Notes: a model not told the origin generated them from the letters alone. A DNA stretch of 64,000 bases from Sphaerotilus sulfidivorans (GCF_013426975.1 NZ_JACCPY010000008.1:62001-126000), one strand, 5' to 3'. Positions 1 through 10,593 are shown, counted from the stretch's first letter. Translations and numbers: made by a program.

Positions 1-1306
<1,306 letters not shown>

Positions 1307-1329
1307 TGACGTGAGCCGGGACCGGGAGC

Positions 1330-1357
1330 TTCAGGCTTCCGGCCCCGGTGTTACATT
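1330..1357 (+). promoter_or_regulatory. Possible sigma-70 promoter for the PII gene
   Basis: TTCAGG (1330-1335) and TACATT (1352-1357) are separated by 16 bases and lie in the gap between ettA and glnB. Initiation would fall near 1363, where the tandem repeats begin. The -35 match is poor, so this is a weak call. Confidence 0.3.
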
Positions 1358-1359
1358 GA

Positions 1360-1752
<393 letters not shown>

Positions 1753-1755
1753 TCT

Positions 1756-2139
1756 TCAGCCGCCAGTCAGGCGGCTCCACAGCGCGGCGGCCCAGATGCC
1801 GCCGCACAGTGCCAGCGCCAGGAAGACCGCGGCGCTGCCGTAGTCCTTGGCGCGCTTGGCCAGTTCGTGAAGATCGAAGGAGATGCGATCGACGGTCGCC
1901 TCGACGGCCGAGTTCAGCAGCTCGACGACCATCACCATCACCACGCTGCCGGCCAGCAGCGCCACTTCCACCCAGGTTCGGCCCAGCCAGAAGGCCAGCG
2001 GCAGCATCAGTGCCGCCAGCCAGAGCTCCTGGCGGAAGGCGCTCTCGTGCCGGTAGGCGCCGATCAGGCCCTGCAGCGAGTAGCCGGCGGCATGGCGGAT
2101 GCGGTCCAGGCCGGTGCGGCCCTTGTGCGGATTGTCCAT
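1756..2139 (-). CDS. dgkA: Diacylglycerol kinase (prokaryotic DgkA type)
   Basis: Inner-membrane enzyme that phosphorylates diacylglycerol released during osmoregulated glucan and lipopolysaccharide modification, returning it to phosphatidate. The 127-residue product has three hydrophobic helices and the family motif ELLNSAVEATVDR, close to E. coli ELLNSAIEAVVDR, followed by KRAKDYGSAAV. I chose the start MDNPHKGRTG at 2139. An upstream ATG would add 30 Arg- and Pro-rich residues unlike the family. It converges on glnB with only three bases between the two stop codons, and lies downstream of the RDD gene on the same strand. Confidence 0.92.
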   Translation of the reverse strand: MDNPHKGRTGLDRIRHAAGYSLQGLIGAYRHESAFRQELWLAALMLPLAFWLGRTWVEVALLAGSVVMVMVVELLNSAVEATVDRISFDLHELAKRAKDYGSAAVFLALALCGGIWAAALWSRLTGG

Positions 2140-2177
2140 CGGGAGTCGGTCCTGCGCTCGGTGTGCTCGGAAGGGCT

Positions 2178-2732
2178 TCAGGCGCGCCGGCGCGGTGCCG
2201 GGCGCCAGGTGATCAGCCGGGTCCGGCACAGCCGGTCATGCAGGAACTGCCGGTCCGGCAGCAGCAGCGCCAGCAGCGCATAGCCGAGCATGCCGATCAG
2301 CAGCGCCGCCCCGAACAGGCTCTTGTTGCTCTGCAGCCCCAGCTGCTGCACGGCCAGCAGCGCAGGCACGAACCACAGCCAGCTCAGCAGATAGCGCGCG
2401 ATGGCCTGCGGCCAGCCCGGCGAGCGTCCATCCAGCCGGATGAGCCGCACATGCCAGGTCTTCAGCGCCAGCGTCTGGCCGCCACGGGTCCAGCACCAGC
2501 AGAAATACAGGCCCAGCAGCAGGAACAGGAAGACCTGGAAGCCGATGCGGCCGTTCAGCGCATGGCGCTGGTCGGTGACGATCGCGAACAGCAGGCTGCC
2601 GATCATCAGCACGCCGAACAGCAGCACGCCCTCGTAGAGCATCGCTGCGAGGCGGCGTCGCAGCGGCGGGGTCGGCTGGACGGCCGGGTCTGCATCGTCC
2701 GGGGTATAGGGCAGGGCGGGCTTGGCGGCCAT
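2178..2732 (-). CDS. RDD family integral membrane protein
   Basis: The 184-residue protein has an N-terminal Pro-rich tail and then an RDD-type domain beginning RRRLAAMLYEGVLLF, with hydrophobic helices near residues 29-50, 62-83 and 109-128 and a further one near 140-160. The middle segment GGQTLALKTWHVRLIRLDG is typical of RDD proteins. The acidic residue of the first helix is Glu, not the usual Asp. RDD proteins are poorly characterised; some act as ion or proton antiporters. It is the last gene after the sigma factor, DUF3619 and DUF3106 genes, with an intergenic gap of about 90 bases, so it may be co-transcribed with them. Function is not known from the sequence. Confidence 0.85.
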   Translation of the reverse strand: MAAKPALPYTPDDADPAVQPTPPLRRRLAAMLYEGVLLFGVLMIGSLLFAIVTDQRHALNGRIGFQVFLFLLLGLYFCWCWTRGGQTLALKTWHVRLIRLDGRSPGWPQAIARYLLSWLWFVPALLAVQQLGLQSNKSLFGAALLIGMLGYALLALLLPDRQFLHDRLCRTRLITWRPAPRRRA

Positions 2733-2823
2733 CGGTCAGGGGCGTGACGATCTTCTCGGGGCCGCCATGTTAACCGCCCGACATGGGCCGCCTGTGCGGG
2801 CAGTCCGGCCAAGCCGGCCGGCT

Positions 2824-3711
2824 TCAGTGGCTGCTTTCGCTGTTCGCTGTCGGGCCGGAAGCTCCCAGGACGGCCATCGGTGCGGAGGCCGTCGGCACCG
2901 ACGGCGCCGCGGTGGCGGCTGGTGCGGGTGAGGGCAGGCTGATGACCGGCGTGGCGGCCCCAGCCGCTGCTGCGCCCTGGGGGCCGCGCGAGGGCAGCAG
3001 GGTTGTGCGATCGACGAAGTCGGGCGTGGCAGCGATCTTGGGCAGACCGACCGGCTGATGGCGGGGAGGCGTCGGTGCTGCCTTGCTGATCGGGCGCGTG
3101 CTGGCGCCCGGCCCGGCCTGCACGGTGCCGGGCGCGACCGGCTGTGGCGTGCTGCGCACTGGCGTCGCAACGATGTTGCTCTTGACCTGCGGGGCCTGGG
3201 CGGCGGCCGGCGTCTTGCGCACTGCGGCAGGCACCGTGCCGGCGGGCGCAGGCGTGCTGGCCACCTGGGTGCCGATGCTGCGCCGCTGCTCCTCGGGCAG
3301 CTGCTGCCAGGCCTCCCAGCGGGCCTGACGCTCGGTGGCCGGCACCTGGCGCACCTCGCCGAAATGCAGTCGGGCGGCATTGCGCTGCGCCGGTGTCATC
3401 TTTGCCCACTCGGCCATGCGCGAGCGCAGCCGCTCCTGCTGCTCGGCGGGCAGTTTCGGATAGATCGCGGCGATGTCGCGCCACTTCTGTCGACGCAGCG
3501 GCTCGATGTCGACCCACTGGTCGCGCAGCGGCATCAGGATTTTCTGTTCTGCCGGCGTGAGCTGCTGCCAGCCCGCGCTTCCCCCGAGCGCAGAGCCGAG
3601 CGTCGCCTGTGCGACCGCTGGACGGGCCAGCGGAGGCAGGGCGCTCGCCAGTGCCAGTGCCAGCACGCAGGCGGCACCGGAAAGGGGCAGTGCGCGGCGG
3701 GGCAGGTTCAT
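2824..3711 (-). CDS. DUF3106-domain secreted protein with LTxxQ-like helical repeats
   Basis: A 295-residue predicted exported protein. The start MNLPRRALPL is followed by a hydrophobic signal segment ending near ARPAVAQA. Residues about 40-140 contain repeated helical motifs resembling LTxxQ: LTPAEQKIL, LPAEQQERL, MTPAQRNAA and LPEEQRRSI, with many Trp, Arg and Gln residues. Similar motifs occur in periplasmic CpxP/Spy/CnrX-type proteins, which chaperone proteins or sense stress. The rest is Pro- and Ala-rich and probably disordered. The ATG at 3711 overlaps the DUF3619 stop by four bases, so translation is likely coupled. The periplasmic sensor role is inferred, not shown. Confidence 0.8.
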   Translation of the reverse strand: MNLPRRALPLSGAACVLALALASALPPLARPAVAQATLGSALGGSAGWQQLTPAEQKILMPLRDQWVDIEPLRRQKWRDIAAIYPKLPAEQQERLRSRMAEWAKMTPAQRNAARLHFGEVRQVPATERQARWEAWQQLPEEQRRSIGTQVASTPAPAGTVPAAVRKTPAAAQAPQVKSNIVATPVRSTPQPVAPGTVQAGPGASTRPISKAAPTPPRHQPVGLPKIAATPDFVDRTTLLPSRGPQGAAAAGAATPVISLPSPAPAATAAPSVPTASAPMAVLGASGPTANSESSH

Positions 3712-4295
3712 GGCTGGCGGGCGGTGTCCTGAGCGGCCGGCAGATCTTCCGTCGCCTGCGTCGGCGGCAACGGCTCCTGGATCTCCGCCTCGGTCGCGGG
3801 CAGGGCGATCTCGATCGGGCGCTTGAGGAATTCGCTGAAGCCGGCGTCGGCGTAGGCCGAGGGCGGCAGGTCGTCGCCCAGCAGCTCGGCATCGAGCTCG
3901 GCCATCGAGGCCATCGATTCCAGGTCGCGCCACTCGCCGATGCCGATCAGGCCCAGAAGCAGCACCAGCGCCGGCAGCAGCCAGCCCAGGCGGCTCCACA
4001 GCGCGCTGTCCTCGCCGGGCGGGCCTGACTGCAGCAGCGCAGCGGTGCCGCCGGCGCCGATGCTGACCGGCAGCACCGCGCTGGCCTCGGCCTGCTCGGT
4101 GCGGCGTGCCACGGCAGGGCGGCGGGCCTGGGCGATCGCCTGCTGGCGCGCCACGCGCAGCCGCTCGCTGATGTCATGCGGCGTCTGCTGCGCGCCGGCT
4201 TCCAGACGGGCGGTCAGTCGCAGCGCGAAGCGCGCTTCCAGGGCTTCGGCATTGGCCGGCCGCCCTGGGCGCGAGGAGGTGGGGGCGGTCTTCAC
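3708..4295 (-). CDS. DUF3619 single-pass membrane protein, candidate anti-sigma factor
   Basis: A 195-residue protein with about 100 N-terminal polar residues, including the helical segment DISERLRVARQQAIAQARR (residues 41-59), one transmembrane segment near residues 103-121 (LGWLLPALVLLLGLIGIGEW), and an acidic periplasmic tail containing LLGDDLPPSAYADAGFSEFL. The start overlaps the sigma factor stop by ATGA, and its own stop overlaps the DUF3106 start the same way. A cytoplasmic domain, one membrane helix and coupling to an ECF sigma gene are what a membrane anti-sigma factor would show, but no recognised anti-sigma domain is visible. The family is, to my knowledge, uncharacterised and typical of Betaproteobacteria. 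Confidence 0.8.
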   Translation of the reverse strand: MKTAPTSSRPGRPANAEALEARFALRLTARLEAGAQQTPHDISERLRVARQQAIAQARRPAVARRTEQAEASAVLPVSIGAGGTAALLQSGPPGEDSALWSRLGWLLPALVLLLGLIGIGEWRDLESMASMAELDAELLGDDLPPSAYADAGFSEFLKRPIEIALPATEAEIQEPLPPTQATEDLPAAQDTARQP

Positions 4296-4864
4296 AGTGA
4301 AATTCCCTTGGCTTGGAGTGCCTTGGCCAGTGCATGCACGGCGCGCGAGCAGTGAGTCTTGACGCTGCCTTCGGAGCAGCCCATGGCGGCTGCCGTCTCG
4401 GCGACATCCATTTCTTCCCAGTAACGCATAAGGAAGGCTTCACGTTGACGCGCCGGCAGACGGGCGACCTCTTCCTCGATCAGAAGCAAGGTCTGTGCGC
4501 GTGCGGCGCCGGCATCGGCGCCTTCGGCGGCGTCGCCGTTGGGGCTCTGGCTGCTCAGGTGCTCGAGCAGGTCGAAATCGTCATCGCCGCCGCCGGCGGA
4601 CTCGAATTCCGAGAAGTTGCGCACCACCGCGTTCCTGACCTTCTGGTGACGGAACCAGTCCATCGTCGCGTTGCCCAGGATGCGCTGGAACAGCAGCGGC
4701 AGCTCGGCGGCGGGCCGGTCGCCGTAGCGCTGCGCGAGCCGGATCATCGCGTCCTGCACGATGTCGAGCGCCGCGTCCTCGTCGCGCACCGCGTAGACGG
4801 TGCGCTTGAAGGCGCGCTTCTCGATGCCTTGCAGGAAGTCGGAGAGCTCTTGTTCGGTGGCCAA
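4292..4864 (-). CDS. ECF-type RNA polymerase sigma factor
   Basis: A 190-residue sigma factor containing only the two core regions. Region 2 spans about residues 10-80 (AALDIVQDAMIRLAQRY; FQRILGNATMDWFRHQ). Region 4 spans about 136-185 (LPARQREAFLMRYWEEMD, then AAAMGCSEGSVKTHCSRAVHAL as the DNA-binding helix-turn-helix). An acidic Ser/Asp/Ala linker joins them. This is the ECF architecture, usually held inactive by a partner. The next gene overlaps its stop by four bases and encodes a one-helix membrane protein. It is divergent from ilvB across a 300-base gap. The target regulon is unknown. Confidence 0.9.
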   Translation of the reverse strand: MATEQELSDFLQGIEKRAFKRTVYAVRDEDAALDIVQDAMIRLAQRYGDRPAAELPLLFQRILGNATMDWFRHQKVRNAVVRNFSEFESAGGGDDDFDLLEHLSSQSPNGDAAEGADAGAARAQTLLLIEEEVARLPARQREAFLMRYWEEMDVAETAAAMGCSEGSVKTHCSRAVHALAKALQAKGISL

Positions 4865-4981
4865 GGAGGGGGCCGGGCCCGTCGGGGCTGCGTCGGTCCG
4901 GAAAGTGGGGCGGCGCGGATTATGTCATCGCTGCCGACCCGCCCCCGATCCGGGTGTGCACCATGGTGCGGTGCGCAATTC

Positions 4982-5011
4982 TTCGACATGTCGCCAGCTT
5001 GGTGCGATAAT
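4982..5011 (+). promoter_or_regulatory. Possible promoter in the ilvB upstream region
   Basis: TTCGAC (4982-4987) and GATAAT (5006-5011) are spaced by 18 bases on the plus strand, about 150 bases before ilvB. Just upstream is the perfect 12-base palindrome GCACCATGGTGC (4958-4969), which could bind a regulator of ilvB or of the divergent sigma operon. The assignment rests on hexamer match alone. Confidence 0.4.
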
Positions 5012-5060
5012 CCCGGATTCGCACCACGCGTGCCTGGTCTGAACCGGTCGCCCGACCCCG

Positions 5061-5090
5061 GGCGCCTGCGTCGATGACCGCGCAGGCGCC
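5061..5090 (+). promoter_or_regulatory. Stable hairpin in the ilvB 5' leader
   Basis: GGCGCCTGCG (5061-5070) pairs perfectly with CGCAGGCGCC (5081-5090) across a 10-base loop. No U-tract follows, so it is not an ordinary intrinsic terminator. It sits about 75 bases before the ilvB start, in a leader long enough for RNA-based control. The rest of the 4865-5164 gap shows no gene. Confidence 0.5.
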
Positions 5091-5164
5091 AATTCCGCCT
5101 CACGAGGGCGAGAGGAGGCGCACCGATCGATTTTCGTCAGAGAAAACCCGAAAGGTTCATCAAC

Positions 5165-6958
5165 ATGGACATGTCTGCCGCGGAACAGAAGCGTGCCGCA
5201 TCGGCACAAGCCTCCCGCGATTCCTCTTCCTCCTCTGCTTCCCTGCCGGTGCTCAACGGCTCGGAAATCCTCGTGCGCAGCCTTCAGGCCGAAGGCGTCG
5301 AGTTCATCTGGGGCTATCCCGGCGGCTCGGTCCTGTACATCTACGACGCGCTGTACAAGCAGGAGTCGATCCAGCACGTCCTGGTCCGCCACGAACAGGC
5401 GGCGGTCCATGCGGCCGACGGCTATGCGCGTGCCACCGGCAATGTCGGCGTGGCCCTGGTCACCTCCGGCCCCGGCGTGACCAATGCGGTCACCGGCATC
5501 GCCACCGCCTACATGGACTCGATCCCGATGGTGGTGATCACCGGCCAGGTGCCGACCGCCGCGATCGGCCTCGATGCCTTCCAGGAATGCGACACCGTCG
5601 GCATCACCCGCCCGATCGTCAAGCACAACTTCCTGGTCAAGGATGTGCGCGAGCTGGCCGTCACGCTGAAGAAGGCCTTCCACATCGCCCGCACCGGCCG
5701 ACCGGGCCCGGTCGTCGTCGACATTCCGAAGGACGTGTCGCTGAACACCGCGCCCTTCGAGTATCCCGAGACGATCTCGATGCGCTCGTACAACCCGGTG
5801 CGCAAGGGCCACGGCGGCCAGATCCGCAAGGCGGTGTCGCTGCTGCTGCAGGCCAAGCGGCCCTACATCTACACCGGCGGCGGCGTGGTGCTGGGCAATG
5901 CCTCGGCCGAGCTGCGCGAGCTGGTCGACCTGCTGGGCTACCCGGTCACGAACACGCTGATGGGCCTGGGCGCGATGCCGGCCACCGATCCGCGCTTCCT
6001 GGGCATGCTGGGGATGCACGGCACCTATGAAGCCAACATGACGATGCAGAACTGCGACGTCCTGCTGGCGGTGGGCGCGCGCTTCGACGACCGCGTGATC
6101 GGCAACCCGAAGCATTTCGCCTCGGTCGAGCGCAAGATCATCCATGTCGACATCGATCCGTCGTCGATCTCCAAGCGCGTCAAGGTCGACATCCCGATCG
6201 TGGGCGATGTCAAGGACGTGCTGCAGGAGCTGATCGCGCAGATCCGCGAGGCCCAGCAGCGACCGGATGCCAACGCGCTCGGCGCCTGGTGGTCGCAGAT
6301 CGCCGAATGGCGCAAGCGCGACTGCCTGAGCTACAAGCTGTCTGACGAGCTGATCAAGCCGCAGCATGTCGTCGAGACGCTGTGGAACCTGACGCGCGGC
6401 ACCGACAGCTACGTGACCTCGGACGTCGGCCAGCACCAGATGTGGGCGGCGCAGTTCTACCGCTTCGACGAGCCGCGGCGCTGGATCAACTCCGGCGGCC
6501 TGGGCACGATGGGCGTGGGCCTGCCGTATGCGATGGGCATCAAGCTGGCCAAGCCGGACGCGGACGTGTTCTGCATCACCGGCGAGGGCTCGATCCAGAT
6601 GAACATCCAGGAGCTCTCGACCTGCCAGCAGTACCGCACGCCGGTCAAGGTCATCGCGCTGAACAACCGCTACCTCGGCATGGTGCGGCAGTGGCAGGAG
6701 CTGATCTACGAAGGCCGCTACGCGCACAGCTACATGGACGCGCTGCCCGACTTCGTCAAGCTGGCCGAGTCCTATGGCCATGTCGGCATCAAGATCGAGC
6801 GCCCGTCCGAGGTCGAGCCGGCCCTGAAGGAGATCATCCGCCTGAAGGACCGCACCGTCTTCCTCGACGTGCGCACCGATCCGACCGAGAACGTCTGGCC
6901 GATGGTCCAGGCGGGCAAGGGCATCACCGAGATGCTGCTGGGTTCGGAAGACCTGTGA
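5165..6958 (+). CDS. ilvB: Acetolactate synthase large (catalytic) subunit
   Basis: Thiamine diphosphate enzyme that condenses two pyruvates to acetolactate, or pyruvate and 2-oxobutyrate to acetohydroxybutyrate, the first common step for Val, Leu and Ile. The 597-residue product has the N-terminal TPP domain with the catalytic Glu in [18 protein letters not shown], the FAD-associated central domain ([24 protein letters not shown]) and the C-terminal metal-binding motif [12 protein letters not shown]. The first 30 residues are Ser- and Ala-rich and not conserved, so the start could be the ATG at 5165 or 5171. It is followed by ilvH and ilvC and works with the IlvH regulatory subunit. The name ilvI could equally be used. 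Confidence 0.95.
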   Translation: MDMSAAEQKRAASAQASRDSSSSSASLPVLNGSEILVRSLQAEGVEFIWGYPGGSVLYIYDALYKQESIQHVLVRHEQAAVHAADGYARATGNVGVALVTSGPGVTNAVTGIATAYMDSIPMVVITGQVPTAAIGLDAFQECDTVGITRPIVKHNFLVKDVRELAVTLKKAFHIARTGRPGPVVVDIPKDVSLNTAPFEYPETISMRSYNPVRKGHGGQIRKAVSLLLQAKRPYIYTGGGVVLGNASAELRELVDLLGYPVTNTLMGLGAMPATDPRFLGMLGMHGTYEANMTMQNCDVLLAVGARFDDRVIGNPKHFASVERKIIHVDIDPSSISKRVKVDIPIVGDVKDVLQELIAQIREAQQRPDANALGAWWSQIAEWRKRDCLSYKLSDELIKPQHVVETLWNLTRGTDSYVTSDVGQHQMWAAQFYRFDEPRRWINSGGLGTMGVGLPYAMGIKLAKPDADVFCITGEGSIQMNIQELSTCQQYRTPVKVIALNNRYLGMVRQWQELIYEGRYAHSYMDALPDFVKLAESYGHVGIKIERPSEVEPALKEIIRLKDRTVFLDVRTDPTENVWPMVQAGKGITEMLLGSEDL

Positions 6959-7131
6959 CCGGTCCGCGACCCGGCCAGGCCCCGCGGGTGACCGCCGGCG
7001 GGGCAGGGTGCCGGGAAGCGCCGGTGCAGTCCGCGCCCTGCTGACTCCCCCATTCCTTCGTTGACAGGCCCGCGGGACGGGCGACGGCCACACGCCGTCG
7101 CGCCGTGGCCCGCAGGCCGGGAGACCCTCAC
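6959..7131 (+). promoter_or_regulatory. Structured ilvB-ilvH intergenic region
   Basis: These 173 non-coding bases inside an operon are unusually long and full of self-complementary stretches. The clearest is GCGACGGC (7081-7088) pairing with GCCGTCGC (7094-7101) over a five-base loop, about 18 bases before the ilvH Shine-Dalgarno GGGAG. There is a CCGCCGGCGG palindrome further upstream. It may be a cis-acting RNA; an 'ilvH' motif has been reported in bacteria, but I cannot confirm a match here. Confidence 0.4.
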
Positions 7132-7623
7132 ATGAAGCACATCATCGCCCTGCTGCTCGAGAACGAGGCCGGCGCGCTGTCGCGCGTCGTCGGCCTGTTC
7201 TCGGCCCGTGGCTACAACATCGAGAGCCTGACGGTCGCGCCGACGGAAGATCCGTCGCTGTCGCGCATGACCATCGTCACCACCGGCTCCGACGAGGTGA
7301 TCGAGCAGATCACCAAGCACCTGAACCGCCTGATCGAGGTCGTCAAGGTCGTCGACCTGACCGAGGGCAGCTTCACCGCCCGCGAGCTGATGCTGGTGAA
7401 GGTGCGCGCGGTCGGCAAGGAGCGTGACGAGATGATGCGCATGGCCGACATCTTCCGCGGCCGCATCATCGACGTGACCGACAAGACCTACACCATCGAG
7501 CTGACCGGCGACTCGTCCAAGCTCGATGCCTTCATCGAGGCGGTGGACCGCACCGCCATCCTCGAGACCGTGCGCACCGGTACCAGCGGGATCGGGCGCG
7601 GCGAGCGCATCCTGCGTGTTTGA
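7132..7623 (+). CDS. ilvH: Acetolactate synthase small (regulatory) subunit
   Basis: Regulatory subunit that activates the IlvB catalytic subunit and confers valine feedback inhibition. The 163-residue product starts MKHIIALLLENEAGALSRV, an ACT domain with the ligand-binding loop ENEAGALSR and the following SARGYNIESLTV. The C-terminal half has the second domain (REDEMMRMADIFRGRIIDV-like segment) typical of IlvH/IlvN. The ATG at 7132 follows GGGAG (about 7119-7123). An upstream in-frame ATG at 7105 lies within the structured leader and is unlikely. Confidence 0.95.
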   Translation: MKHIIALLLENEAGALSRVVGLFSARGYNIESLTVAPTEDPSLSRMTIVTTGSDEVIEQITKHLNRLIEVVKVVDLTEGSFTARELMLVKVRAVGKERDEMMRMADIFRGRIIDVTDKTYTIELTGDSSKLDAFIEAVDRTAILETVRTGTSGIGRGERILRV

Positions 7624-8682
<1,059 letters not shown>

Positions 8683-8756
8683 TGCATCGGACGGCTGCTG
8701 CGCGATCGGTTCGCTGAACCGGTGGCGCAGACGGCGCGCTGATCCAGATCGATCGC

Positions 8757-8795
8757 AAGGGGGCTGCGCGCAGGTGCAGCCCCCTTGTCGTTTCT
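8757..8795 (+). terminator. Intrinsic terminator after ilvC
   Basis: A perfect 11-base stem, AAGGGGGCTGC (8757-8767) with GCAGCCCCCTT (8776-8786), has an 8-base loop and is followed by GTCGTTTCTT. It closes the ilvBHC operon. Confidence 0.85.
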
Positions 8796-8903
8796 TGGTC
8801 CATCCTGAAGCGTGGGCGGCAGGCGCCGGATGGCGGCTGAATGTAATGATTTGTGTCAGACAATCGGGCGGTCTCCATCCTCCAGATACAGGGAACTGCC
8901 GGA

Positions 8904-9683
8904 ATGTCGACATCAGGATCGCCCGACTGGGCTTCTTTCTATGGCTCCGACGAGGTGGTGCGCAGCTACAGCCGCGGGCATGTGCTGCAGCCGCCCGAGC
9001 AGGCCATCCTGGCGCAGCTGGGCGACGCGGTCCTGGCACGCAGCCGGGTGCTGGATCTGGGTGTCGGCGGCGGGCGCACCACGCCGGCGCTGGCCTCGTG
9101 CTGCGCCGGCTATGTCGGTGCGGATTTCGCCGAGCCGATGGTCGAGGCCTGCCGCCAGCGTTTCGCCGATCTGATGCAGCGCGGCGACGTGAGCTTCGAG
9201 GTGGCCGATGCACGCGCGCTGCCCTTCGCGCAGGCCAGCTTCGATCTGGTGCTGTTCAGCTTCAACGGGCTCGATCTGGTTGGCGGTGGCGAGCAGCGGC
9301 GCCAGTCGCTGCGGGAGTGCCGGCGCGTGCTGCGCGCCGGCGGGCGCTTCATCTTCTCCTCCCACAATCTGAACTGGCTCGACAGCCGTCGCCATGTGCG
9401 CTGGGAAGGCTGGCGCGACTATCTGGAGACGCAGCTGTTCTGGAGCCGCATGCGCTGGCTCAACCGTCGGCGCTGGCCGATGCGCCTGCAGGAGGTCGAG
9501 CTGGTCGACCCTTACGGCGGCGGCCTGACCACCTACCTGCGCCCGGCCGAAATGCTGCGCCAGTGCCAGGCTGCGGGCTGGCCGAAGGTGCGGGCCTACG
9601 GCATCGACGGCCGCGTGATCGCGCCGGGCGCCGAGCTGGATGCGGCTGGCGACCCTTGGATCTACTTCCTCTGCGAGGAGTGA
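8904..9683 (+). CDS. Class I SAM-dependent methyltransferase, substrate unknown
   Basis: A 259-residue protein with a Rossmann-type methyltransferase core: motif I VLDLGVGGGRTTPAL, then VGADFAEPMVEACRQRF, motif II-like VADARALPFAQASFDLVLFSFNGLD, and the post-core segment LRECRRVLRAGGRFIFSSHN. These match the Methyltransf_11/25 type. The substrate cannot be read from the sequence. I chose the ATG at 8904, with GGGAA upstream. An in-frame GTG at 8853 would add 17 residues. It stands between the ilvC terminator and pssA and overlaps neither. Confidence 0.85.
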   Translation: MSTSGSPDWASFYGSDEVVRSYSRGHVLQPPEQAILAQLGDAVLARSRVLDLGVGGGRTTPALASCCAGYVGADFAEPMVEACRQRFADLMQRGDVSFEVADARALPFAQASFDLVLFSFNGLDLVGGGEQRRQSLRECRRVLRAGGRFIFSSHNLNWLDSRRHVRWEGWRDYLETQLFWSRMRWLNRRRWPMRLQEVELVDPYGGGLTTYLRPAEMLRQCQAAGWPKVRAYGIDGRVIAPGAELDAAGDPWIYFLCEE

Positions 9684-9719
9684 TCGCCACGCCCGGACAG
9701 GCGGGGTGTCGCGCTTGGC

Positions 9720-9725
9720 GATAAT
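9720..9725 (+). promoter_or_regulatory. -10-like box directly upstream of pssA
   Basis: GATAAT at 9720-9725 leaves only six bases (CGTGGC) before the pssA ATG at 9732. If used, transcription would start at or next to the A of the start codon. No convincing -35 and no Shine-Dalgarno sequence are visible. Confidence 0.4.
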
Positions 9726-9731
9726 CGTGGC

Positions 9732-10574
9732 ATGAACCAAAAACTCTCCCCCGAGCGGGCTGAAACCGACGACGAGCCGGATGAGCCGGTGCTGCAGCGC
9801 CCGCGCCGCAAGGGCATCTACATCCTGCCGAACCTGTTCACGCTGGCGGCGCTGTTCGGTGGCTTCTATGCGATCGTGATGGCGATGAACGGCCGCTTCG
9901 AGCAGGCTGCGATCGGCGTGCTCTGCGCCATGGTGCTCGACAGCCTGGATGGTCGCGTGGCCCGCATGACCAACACCCAGAGCGCCTTCGGCGAGCAGAT
10001 GGACAGCCTGTCCGACATGGTCTCCTTCGGCGCGGCGCCGGCGCTGATCATGTACGAGTGGGCGCTCAAGGGCATGGGCAAGCTCGGCTGGATTGCCGCC
10101 TTCGTCTACTGCTCGGGCGCTGCGCTGCGCCTGGCGCGCTTCAACACCAACATCGGCGTAGTCGACAAGCGCTATTTCCAGGGCCTGCCGAGCCCGGCTG
10201 CGGCCGCGCTGGTCACCGGCCTGATCTGGGTGATGGACGACCTGGGCTTCAAGGGGGTGCGCGACATCGAGTGGCTGACCTGGCTGGCCTTCGCCACCAC
10301 GCTCTACGCCGGGCTGACGATGGTCACCAACGTGCCCTTCTACAGCTTCAAGGATGTCAACTTCAAGCGCACCGTGCCCTTCATCGTGATCGTGGCGATC
10401 GCGCTGGGCATCGCGGTGATCACCTATCACCCGCCGCTGGTGCTGTTCGGCGTCTTCGTCGTCTACGGCCTGTCGGGCTATGTGGTGTATGGGGTGCGCA
10501 AGTCGCGCGGCCGCCCGGTCAGCGTGATCGCCACCTCGACCGACGAGCCCGACGAGCGGGGCCTGCACCGCTGA
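9732..10574 (+). CDS. pssA: CDP-diacylglycerol--serine O-phosphatidyltransferase
   Basis: Inner-membrane enzyme that makes phosphatidylserine, the precursor of phosphatidylethanolamine. The 280-residue product has a cytoplasmic N-terminus, then the CDP-alcohol phosphatidyltransferase signature DGRVAR followed eight residues later by G and by the two Asp of GEQMDSLSDMVSFG, near residues 71-99. Several hydrophobic helices follow (for example VPFIVIVAIALGIAVIT). In Burkholderiales this gene commonly sits between ilvC and leuA, as here. The start lacks a Shine-Dalgarno sequence and has a -10-like box six bases before it. Confidence 0.93.
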   Translation: MNQKLSPERAETDDEPDEPVLQRPRRKGIYILPNLFTLAALFGGFYAIVMAMNGRFEQAAIGVLCAMVLDSLDGRVARMTNTQSAFGEQMDSLSDMVSFGAAPALIMYEWALKGMGKLGWIAAFVYCSGAALRLARFNTNIGVVDKRYFQGLPSPAAAALVTGLIWVMDDLGFKGVRDIEWLTWLAFATTLYAGLTMVTNVPFYSFKDVNFKRTVPFIVIVAIALGIAVITYHPPLVLFGVFVVYGLSGYVVYGVRKSRGRPVSVIATSTDEPDERGLHR

Positions 10575-10581
10575 GGCGTGC

Positions 10582-10587
10582 TATAGT
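10582..10587 (+). promoter_or_regulatory. -10 box of the leuA leader promoter
   Basis: TATAGT at 10582-10587, in the context GTGCTATAGTC, ends six bases before the leader peptide ATG at 10594. Transcription would therefore start at about the first base of that ATG. The -35 region would lie within the last codons of pssA and has no clear hexamer. Confidence 0.55.
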
Positions 10588-10593
10588 CGGCGC

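Noticed and set aside
4963-5010. 15-residue ORF MVRCAILRHVASLVR upstream of ilvB as a branched-chain leader peptide
   Set aside because: The Ile, Leu and Val codons are scattered, there is no ribosome site, the likely -10 box overlaps its end, and no terminator with a U-tract follows.
6570-6620. GEGS instead of GDGS in the TPP/metal motif of IlvB as a loss of function
   Set aside because: I recall the same GEGSIQM form in other betaproteobacterial acetolactate synthases, and all other catalytic motifs and the operon are intact.
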